From the NCBI GenBank assembly GCA_012934845.2, contig WNNJ02001095.1, positions 51,629 to 115,628 of the forward strand: DNA of 64,000 nucleotides, written 5' to 3'. The notes beneath the pieces are model-generated. The model saw nothing but the letters and a program-made list of their open reading frames with translations. It was not told where the DNA came from and ran no database searches. The stretch comes from Pomphorhynchus laevis. Lineage: Eukaryota > Acanthocephala > Palaeacanthocephala > Echinorhynchida > Pomphorhynchidae. The translations under genes and the position numbers were made by a program. Shown here piece by piece: positions 1-9,800 of the stretch. Positions within the stretch are counted from its first letter, which is position 1; every line of letters begins with the position of its first letter.

Positions 1-448
1 ATTTTTGTGGACATGCAAGTTACAGAAAATCACATTTGCCAATTAAAAAATTATTCTTTTAAATACTTATATATATAACCTTTTGGCGTAATGGTGCAAC
101 GAATGGCATTTTACCGTTTCGAATAAGTATTTGACTTAATAAATAGCAAACATCTTATTTGATGAAACTACAACGCAAGGTAAGAGTTGCAAGTGTTTGA
201 TTGCCTAAAATATTTGGACTTATTTGTAAAATATAGGTAAGTCATGTCTGGTGATTAAATCCTCAGTTATTTTCTCTTTTTGGAAGAGCTCTCCACCTAG
301 ACTTACACGATGTTTAATCAATCATTGTCTAGAGTAAATTCGATAGTATATTATGATGACCTTACCATCCTCGCTTTAAATCAATATGACACACCACTAA
401 TGTTGAATGAATGCTTTCTGTGGAGCAAATAAATAAGTTGCATATATG
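1..448. other. AT-rich flank or intron, no gene seen
   Basis: No convincing exon was found. The stretch lies upstream of the first septin exon that can be read, so it may be septin intron or 5' flank. The missing N-terminal septin exon was looked for here and not recognised. Confidence 0.4.
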
Positions 449-462
449 AATAAGTCAATAAT
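449..462. repeat. Left target-site duplication of LINE A
   Basis: The 14-mer AATAAGTCAATAAT is found here and again, exactly, at 3660-3673, directly at the two ends of the LINE copy between them. This is the expected footprint of target-primed reverse transcription. Confidence 0.8.
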
Positions 463-498
463 TTTTTTTGAGAAGAAAAGTTAATTTACAGAAATTAG

Positions 499-516
499 GT
501 TCCCGTAAACGGGCCT
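499..516 (-). promoter_or_regulatory. 3'-terminal hairpin of LINE A
   Basis: On the minus strand the 3' UTR reads GGCCCGTTTACGGGAACC, in which CCCG pairs with CGGG around a TTTA loop. The same hairpin with sequence changes lies at the 3' ends of LINE B (17571-17589) and of the copy ending near 53290. It is probably the RNA end recognised by the element's own reverse transcriptase (inference). Confidence 0.55.
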
Positions 517-571
517 ATAAATGAGATTTATTGTCAGGAAAGATTGAATGTCTTCTACTTGATCGCGGCAT

Positions 572-3500
572 TCACAGACATAGTGAAGAAGCACGTGCAA
601 TCGAGAAGCTAATCTTGCGTTTAAGGTGAACCAATACATCACTATATTTTTCTGATTTTAACCTCGATGATATCGAGGCAATGTCCTTGAGTAGCTTAAG
701 AGCTCGCGGTCCAACTCCTCCTGATGATGAAAAAATTAATGGTATAAACTTGCTTTCTTCCACACTGACAATTCTTTCATTGTATTTGCTGTTTTTGCGA
801 TTTTCATTATATTCAAAGGCGGCGAGAGGCGAACTGCTGGCATATGACGGAGCATGTACTGAAAAAAACATTGACGTCAAAAAACGTCCGCTCATATCGA
901 TTGTCCTGTAGTCCATAACATGAAATGTCTAGGCGCGCATTGTTATTTTTCGTTGTTGAATTATTCATGAATTCTAAGCTGTCTGGAATCTTTTGCAAAG
1001 TTGGTTCGACTTCGACGCCGTGGCATATCTCTGATAATGCATAAGCGATCGTGTTCCGAATATCGTTGTGACGGATTATTGGTACACCACCGCGTTTACA
1101 TGATAATGCGTGAATAATGCCATTTGTTGTACCACATATACATGTTTTTTTGTTTAGATCTGGTGGATTCCATCCATATCTGGAACATATGGCATCCCTA
1201 AATTCATAAGAATGGAGATGAAAGTTATCAACGGCTAGAGGAAGCGCACTTAGCCATGATGAAGCGCAATTCTGAGTAGCATGGTTAATTGCATTCAATA
1301 CTGCTTGTTGAGCCCTTTGTTTGACATCGATTAAACGGTTCTTGTAAACATTAATTCGTTGACGAGAAATACTTTTTATAACATCTGATTGTACTTGTCG
1401 CAGAGTTTCTCCTGTATATTCAGAATCATAAGTATTACAGATTAGTTGTGCGTTTTCATACTCCAGTGTGGATGCGAAAAAGGGGTCTAATACGCCTAGA
1501 CCTCCTAGTTTAAGAGGTGAGGTCAATGTTGTCCACCAATCATGATTCAAGGTTCGACTTGTTATAGATGGTAAAAGCTTGTCTTTTAGTATGTACAACA
1601 GCGTTGACAAATGCCCGCATTCAAATGTTGTATTTCTGAAAAAGTGAGTCCATTTCCATTGTACTGATTTTGTAAGACCGATATAAGATACATGTGGATC
1701 AACTTTGGCTATTTCTACTAAACGATCAAGTAGACGAGTCCAACTTTGAGATTTATCAAGTGCAACCGAATCTACATACTCGGTAGTGCCTATAGGAATG
1801 CCAAGTATCATAATACCATCCGATGATATTCCAATTTCTTTCAATGGGCATGCTTGCTTCATTTCAGATGGATGAGTAAGCAGTTGTGTTTTCTTAGCGT
1901 TAACGAAATATCCGTATTGAGGTCCATCGCTTTTCAATACATTCCATACTATATTTAACTCGTCAATAGTACCGACAAAGTTTGCATCATCCGCAAACCA
2001 AACTTGTGTGATGCTGGGAACACTGTTTTTAATTTTGTTGATCAACGGAAGTGATGCCATGGAGAAAGCCGCCATAGCTAAGGGGTCCCCTTGTGTGAAC
2101 CCCTCTCGAGAAAATATGCTTGTACCGCCAAGCACTAGTTGAGCGTCAGTTCTGTAAGTGTTTGCAAGAACACAAGCCAACGAAGGACAAATGTATTGTA
2201 TATTGTGAATAGCAGCTTGTCGATTTAAAGAGTTAAATGCGTTAGAAGCATCCACGGCAAGAACACAGCGTTGTTTATTCGACATAAATGCGGATTTGAT
2301 GGAATGAATAGCTAACTCAATTACGCCACGTTGTGATACAGCCAATTGACTCTTTCCAGCCACGTCTTGCAAGTCGAATTTTACCACTTCAAGTATGGCT
2401 TTACATACTATGCGTCTCGTAACTTCACACACTCCTATCGGTCTTATGCCCCCAGATTTCTTAAGGATAGCGACAAGCCTACATGTCGTAAACGCATCAA
2501 GAACACCAGGAGGAATTTTATCAGTAGTTAATCGAATTGTGAATTCAGCCAAAGCCCTGGCAAGGTTACGTGAATGATTTCCGAAGCCTGTGAGCATGAA
2601 TTTCCATAGACTCGAATCACATCCTGACGGTCCTGCACTTCCGTTAGTCTTTTTACAAGCTTTGATGATAGCGTCTTCGTCAATTTGCGTGAAGCGTACA
2701 GAGTGATGTGTGATCGCCTTATGAATTGGTGATGACAGAAGAGAATCAGGATGTAGATTTTCTGGGATAGGGTGTAGATTTTCAAGCACTTCTTTGACAG
2801 ATGAAGATCCAACCATAACATTAGGGCCTAGCGGACCTGACGAATCATTGTTATCAAGAATCGCGGAACTTGCAGCAACTTTCCCTCGTAACATTAGTCT
2901 AACATAATTCTTTTTCCAATCCGTCATATGTGAATTTTTTCTAGGTTCACTAAAAGCTACTTGTAGGTAATTGGCCTCGTCAAAAAGCTCTTTATATTTT
3001 TTTGTTGACCACAAAGCCAGTCTGTTCTCTAATGTTTTTCGAATCACGTTAACTTTTTTCGATGGAATTCTTTGGAGAACGCATTGTAAAAAAACTGTAG
3101 CAGACTTGAGAACAGAGTTCTCATTATTATTTTTTCGTGCAACATCGAAATAGAAGTTTGCGATAGTATCAATTATAGTATTACTTGCAGAACATCGAGG
3201 GAGCACCATGATATTTGGCTTCCATTGAATAACCACTTGATATATCCCCTCAATATTACAAATTTCTAAGTTATTAGAAATTCCATTATTCACAGATACA
3301 ATCTGAGTAGCATCAGTAATTACTGTTCTGTTTGCATGATTTTGATATGCATTTCTTTGCGAAGATTCTGATTCTATAGCGTTTCTGTATATATTATTTT
3401 CCGGAATTCCAGTTAAAATACATACATCGGACGATGTACTTATATTCGTCTTATTGATACATCCGCCCACTCTACATGTTGTGCATTTTCGACCGGCCTT

Positions 3501-3584
3501 AACACATTTGCAGTTTTTGCATTTTGCAGCCTGTCCATTGCAATTGCAGCATTTCAATACACTGTCAGGACGTCCTTTAGGCAT
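572..3584 (-). pseudogene. LINE A ORF: CXC domain, RT and restriction-like endonuclease, one frameshift
   Basis: The ORF opens at 3584 and runs 923 codons to 813. The reading then continues in another frame (572-916), so one frameshift lies near 865 in a run of seven T. Domains in order: a nine-cysteine CXC-like motif (residues 11-45, begins CCNC), a long linker, an RT with SAGPSG, AVDASNAFNS, TQGDPLAM and the catalytic FADDA, then a zinc knuckle (CIC..., HALSC) followed by RHNDIRN, ARLDI and FFDVNVF, which form the restriction-like nuclease. The shifted tail matches the LINE B C-terminus (KYNERIVSVEE against KYGERVSLVED). With one break in a homopolymer it is either barely dead or carries a sequencing error. 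Confidence 0.85.
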
Positions 3585-3591
3585 TATTATT

Positions 3592-3659
3592 GTAAGTAGT
3601 TAATTTATTAGCCCAAATAAATAAATGTATTTACTTCCAATAAATGTATTAACTTAAAA
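3592..3659 (-). promoter_or_regulatory. Conserved 5' UTR box of LINE A
   Basis: Just upstream of the ORF, the minus strand carries GTAAATACATTTA followed about 20 nt later by TTAACTACTTACAAT. The same two blocks in the same order occur upstream of the LINE B ORF (20700-20745). Conservation outside the coding region between copies of diverged protein sequence suggests an internal promoter or other 5' signal (inference). Confidence 0.4.
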
Positions 3660-3673
3660 AATAAGTCAATAAT
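3660..3673. repeat. Right target-site duplication of LINE A
   Basis: The exact second copy of AATAAGTCAATAAT, adjoining the 5' end of LINE A. Confidence 0.8.
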
Positions 3674-3884
3674 AATATTTAGAAAGGTGTCCGTTTATAC
3701 CATAATGTTAAGATATCATCAAATGGTGCATGCTTGGAATTATCGCCGCATAAATAAATTGTTGCTTATACGAACTTATCATTTAATAGCACATAATTTT
3801 ATTATTAATTAACTTATATCATTATAAAATAAAATTAACAACAAGATTACAATTGTAAATGTTTTCAACTCGTGGATTATTAAG

Positions 3885-6800
3885 GAGAGTCTGGACTTGG
3901 AAAGAGTACCTTCATAAACTCACTGTTTTTAAGTGAACTATACAAGATTCAAAACGAAGACAATAAAGTGTCCGCTGGATCTAATTCTAAAATTGTAAAA
4001 TCCCTAAGTTCCTTACCTAAAACGGTTTCAGTGCGTTCTAATAAAATCAGGCTTACTGAAAATTTGGTTTCGCTGGATTTGACTCTAATCGACACTCCTG
4101 GCTTTGGAGACGCATTAGACAACTCTGGATGGTAAGCGTTATATTGTACAAAAAATTCATAGCTTGATTATTAATTTCAATTTGCAGTTGGGAACCCCTT
4201 GTTTCATTCATAGATAACATGTATGAAGAATATTTGAATGCAGAAACTGCTGTGGACCGATCCCTGCCTATTCCTGACAAACGTGTTCACTGCTGTCTGT
4301 ATTTTATATCTCCAACTGGTCATGGGTAAGCTTTTTCTTTCTGTCAAAATTGACTAGGTTTTTATATAAGCGAATGCCAACTTTTGTTATATAATTTTGA
4401 CAAACGAATACTACAGTCGCCACTAAAATAATTAGTGGTGATATTATTGTGGCAACACTCAAATGAGTGAATGACGTTGCGACAAAAGTTTATTTATTTA
4501 TAAATCTTCTGATTGTGGCACGACATTATCCTCACATGTATTGTTCCTATTCTTGATACAGCAGGACGCTACTAATCAGTCTGGGTGGGTCTCATCAGCT
4601 GCTGACCCATACCTACATTTCACGTTTCGACCCTTATTTTCTGCTTTCTCCGTACACTGGTGCTGATAGGGATACATATCGCGATACAGACGTCCTGAGT
4701 TCAAAACCGATCAGCATCAGTCAACGGAGAAAGCAGATAATAAGGGTCGAAACGTGAAATGTAGGTATGGGTCAGCAGCTGATGAGATCCACTCATACTG
4801 ATTAGTAGCGTCCTGCTGTATCAAGAATAGGAACAATACATGTGAGGATAATATTGTGCCACAATCAGAAGAATTTCAGCTCACAGATGTAATCAAGTTA
4901 AATTAATTTATATTTATATCAATTTAAAATTTATAATTGAATATTTAACTAAGCTATAACTCAAGCTAAATATTTATAAATGTAAATTAACATGATTTCT
5001 AAAATTTATAATATATATAACTTTAAAATGTAGCAAGGTCGTTAGGATTTATCTGAGAAGGAAATTATAATTCATTTTTACACAATTTTAACTTCGAGTT
5101 GAAGTTAAAATCAACGTTAATTATCGATTTGCGTTAATTATCTAATCAACGTAAAATCAACGTTAATTATAGGATAATTATAATTTCCTTAGATATTTTT
5201 TTAAATTTGTAATTTTATAATTTAAGAGTGAATAAAATTTTTCAATAGTCCTTGTTTACTGAAATGGTATTAAAACCTTTGTAAGTCTTTTAAAAACGTT
5301 CTTTTAATTTGTCGTTCAAAAACGGACAAATGCGAAAGAAAGACACTACCTGTTTATGAGAAAACAGCCATCTTAAAGCTGAATTGGAAATGTTGAATTT
5401 CATGCAATAGATGCATGGAAATTCTATTTACCCAAACTGCAATCAATTTTGTCACACAATTATAAATTTAAAATTAATGAATATGTAAATCAAAAATTGT
5501 CTAATATATAAATCATTAAAATTTATGGCATTTTGGAGGAAGATCAATTGCAACAGAAATCTGTAGAAATTATAAATATATAAAATTAAAGAATATAGAA
5601 AATTAAACGGAAAATCGTAAAATATAAATCAGCAAAATATTATTTAAATGTATTGAATGTTGGAGGAATATCAAGTGAAACAGAAATACTGTTCTGTTTT
5701 ATTTTTTATATATTCCATAAATATATTATTTTATATATAACATAAATATAAAATAAATATAAATCAATAAACGAGTATAAATATTTACAATAAATAGATA
5801 ATATACAATGGTATGTATTATAAGTATATAACATAAAATTAATGAATATAAAATCAAACGGAAAATCGTAAAATATAAATCAGCAAAATATTATTTAAAT
5901 GTATTGAATTTTGGAGGAAGATCAATTAAAACAGAAATACTGTTCTTTTTTATATACTACAAATATAAATATGAAATAAATAGAAATCAATAAAATGAAT
6001 ATAAAATTTACTCTAGATATATAATATACTGTGGGATATATTATAAATATATAATATAAAATCAAATAATATAGATGTAAGATAAAACGGAAAATCATAA
6101 AATGTACATCAACTATATATTATTAAGTAAATTTAAGCCTTTAAGTTTAAATTGTTCATGGATAGTAAATAATATAGTGTGCTAGAATAACACATCACTA
6201 AAATGTATTTAGCCCCGCTGCTATTTAGGGTTAATAAATAGGGTTTAAATCATGATAATATAGCAGTTCCTCAGGATGGCATGTTATCTTTATGCTAATA
6301 CATGGTATGTTATATCTTAATTGGTTAATACAAATTATTATTTTTTAAATATTCTTTTAAAATTATAATATTTCTATTTAAAAATGCGTGTGCAGTGTAA
6401 AATAGTGTATGTATTTTTATGTATTTTTTTTTGTAAAATTTATGTATTTCCAGTCTACGAAATATCGATGTTGAATTGATGAAACGACTTGACTCAAAAG
6501 TTAACATTATTCCAATAATAGCTAAATCTGACACGTTAACATCTGACGAGTTAAGAAAGTTCAAGGATGTTATTCGACAAGATTTATCAAGGGAACAGAT
6601 TAACATATTCGACTTCTCTGAATGTCATCTTCCTAATCGAATTGATGGAAAACTTCCACCAATTGTCGGTCAACAGAAGCGGCCTGCTCCTTCTACATTA
6701 TTGTCTCCTCCTTTTGCTGTTGTAGGAAGTAATTGTGTGGTTGAAAAAGATGGGGTGTTTGTCAGAGGCCGAGAATACCCGTGGGGATTTGTCAATGGTG

Positions 6801-9800
6801 AGCAGTCACTTAATTTTAAAATTTTATTCCTTAGGTTTAATACAAATTTTATTTAGCCCATGCACGTCACAATTTAAGTAGCCCTCAACTGTAACTGCAG
6901 CAACATCGCCAGATGTGTTTATGTTTTAGCTTCTTTAAATGTACTATTATTTGACCTTCATTTTATCGTTCGGGCTACACTATCGATAAAACATTGTGTG
7001 TTATTGAATGAGAAAAATACACTAGGTTATTTCTTTATGAGAAAAATCGATATTCGATAGTTTTTATGCCTGTATTACGCAATATTATGAAAAATATAAA
7101 ATTACAAAATGTTCGTTTTTTAAATAATTTAAAAATGCTTTTTTTTAATAATTTAATTATTAATTAAATTAATTATATTTTAAATAATCTTTATAATTAT
7201 TGTTCAAATAATTTTTACATTTTTCATTCAACGAGCCAAAATCAATTGATTTGCCATCATGAATTGTCTTGATGTCTTTCGTATCAGGATTGACAAATAT
7301 AAAGGAAACTTCAGTTTCCTTCATAAATATATTAATGTGTTGCGATTTAAAAAGCTCTGACACACATGACTGAAATACTATCACATAAAAAGTCAAATTT
7401 TAATAGTTCAATAATGCTGAATTTTTTAAGCCAAATTTTAATTGTTCAATGTTGAGTGCTGCGTTTACTGTTACTAGCAACGCAAATCTTTTTGAAATTG
7501 AAACACATTTATCATACAGAAGCGACATAATATTATTTATATGCTTTTATATTTTATTAATTTTTATATTTTTTGATTTTATCAGTAGATTGTTGATTGA
7601 ATAGGCCGTCCTGATTCTTGATTGTCGAATTGAGGGCGACCCGCATTTTTCATATTCGAAAAACAATGTTTTTAAATTGTTTGCAATACATTCGCTATAC
7701 ATGTTCTTTGCTTAATTGTTAGTTTTTGTGATTTTTTGTATTAACGTTCTTCCATATACTCTAGAGGGCAGAAACATATGTCTGAATGAAAATCAGAAAA
7801 AATCAATCAGGTTGATCCTTTCCGAATTTTCTACTCTTTTTCTGTTTTAATGATATACATGCGCATTTGATCATTCGTTTGAATAATAAGAAAGGGCAAA
7901 TGTATTATGGAACACAAATTCGGAGCATGGACTCACTTGTCCATGCTCCGAATAGCCCGTATTTATATCGATCCTTGTGCACCTGTATGTGGTTGTTGTA
8001 TATTTTAACGATAAGTGAGTTCGGTAGTGGCGTTAGATCACTGTTAAGCAACATTTAAGTAGCAGTATAGCTAACCAAATGTTGTATGTGCTTTATTTTT
8101 AACACATTTATTAGGAATAGCCAACTTTCAAACGAATGAAAACTAGTGAATACTGTATATGTCTCATTTACTTAATCTCTTGGAAAAATCTAATGAGAAA
8201 TCTGAGTTTTCAATTTCTTTACACTCTTTCGGGAGTATTCCTTCATTCCTTTTCTGAAGTATTCATATTCCTTTTCTGTATATTCGCTATGTTTGAAAAT
8301 TTCTCTGTCAGGTATATTTTTGCAATATACCTAATTATATCGGCATTTGTAAAATTCGCAGCAATTTCAGCCAATTTCACACATTCTGAATGCCGTCATT
8401 GATGGTGGATCCCATTTAGTCACTTACCCATGAGGTGATCGACCGCTTGCCCAATATTTGAATGCTCGGCGGTATTCACATTTGACAAAATTCACGCAAG
8501 CCCCATGTATATAAATTTTTAAGGAAACATTTCTAATGAAGCTGTTAAAAGCGTTACTCGCATCTACTGCGTGTGGTCCATACAGTTTATAGTAATGTTC
8601 AGCCAAAGAATACATTGCATAATTACGACCACATTTTCAAGAGGTGTCGGTGTTTAAATAAAAAAATCACGAACGCCACCATCCTTTCTTGGAAGGGTTA
8701 TTAATCTACTTCATGAATACTATTCTACACGTAAGAACTGTGATTTTTAGGATTTTATTGCCTCTGTAGATAAGCGAATTGCTAAATTTGCGAACGCCTG
8801 CAAAATGCGCCTCCACTTAACGAATAATTGCGTCAGAATTAATCCTTTTAAATTGTGATGAATGACGGTCTCTTGAATCAGAGACTGTTGGTGAGACATG
8901 TATCCCGCAGCAGCTCCAAGGACTCTGGAATAAGTTCTGGAAATTCATCTTTGACTATCTTTTCGTTAATTATTTAGTCATAATGTAACATTCCAGATGA
9001 ATCTCTGTCTTAGAGTTCCTCATTCGCAGCAAAAATCTTTACAGTTTCTATAAATCAGTTATATTTCGTTTTTATAGTTGTGGATGTATTTTTTAAAGAA
9101 TTGCGATGTACCAGATTATGAGCATCATACCGAGGTTCATGATTTTTCAAATTATTAACACCGCAGTCTTACAGTCAAAAACGGATGTACATTGGCAGAA
9201 AGTAGACGCTTCTAAAAATGATTATTTGAACGACTTTTTTAACGTTTTTGAAGTTTTTGTCATTTCATGCAAATCAATCAAAGCTCACTACGCTGCCAGC
9301 CTGGAAGAGGCCTAATAATCTTACAATTTAAATTATAAGTGCGAGCCATTATTGTGTGAGTTTTAAAAATTACTAACTATTCGTTTTAATAATTACTAAA
9401 TTAATAATTTATATTTTTTAATAATTAATTATTAGTAATTAATTAAGTTAGAAACATATATTAAAAGATTATTTAAATTATGAAATAAATACATTTAACG
9501 TAAAAATAATAGTAATGATTTCAGAGAACGTTAAAAAACTTTCCCGGATGCATATGGAACTGCATCTTCGCTAATGCAATGCTAATTTTGCAGCTAGTAA
9601 TTGACAGAATTATTGTAGCTACTGTAGCAACGTAGTAGATCACACGTTTCACCCATAGTCTTAATTCGCCATTTGTAATCACGATAGAAGATTGCACTTT
9701 CAAATAATACAATTTATTAATTTCCTCTTTTTATTTGAAAATATCTTTATTGTAGCAATTATAATGTAACTGTTCAATTGAATTTTATTAATAACACTTG

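Larger units (their letters stand above)
463..3659 (-). mobile_element. LINE A: restriction-like-endonuclease LINE, nearly complete
   Basis: A 3.2-kb non-LTR retrotransposon on the minus strand. It has one long ORF, a short A tail (the T run at 463-469 on the plus strand) and a perfect 14-bp target-site duplication. It lies 225 bp upstream of and antisense to the first visible septin exon. LINEs with this endonuclease (R2, R4, NeSL, Hero, Utopia groups) often insert at fixed sites. Here the target is plain AT-rich DNA, not rDNA or a snRNA gene. The clade was not settled. The exact duplication points to a fairly young insertion. Confidence 0.88.

Noticed and set aside
681-911. Plus-strand ORFs over LINE A, LINE B, the RTE LINE and KAT8
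   Set aside because: They are antisense shadows of the true minus-strand reading frames and have no domain of their own.
463-3659. Site-specific R2-type insertion in rDNA or a snRNA gene
   Set aside because: Flanks are ordinary AT-rich DNA with a 14-bp duplication; no rRNA or snRNA sequence is present on either side.
5515-6125. CRISPR-like or satellite array
   Set aside because: Few, uneven and diverged units in a eukaryotic intron; simply a decayed tandem duplication.
7169-7396. 75-codon ORF on the minus strand
   Set aside because: Low-complexity Lys/Asn-rich reading in AT-rich intron with no homologue recognised.
8136-8402. Membrane-protein-like ORF of 88 codons in a septin intron
   Set aside because: Its hydrophobicity follows from T-rich sequence. 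It runs into the LINE relic and lacks any other support.
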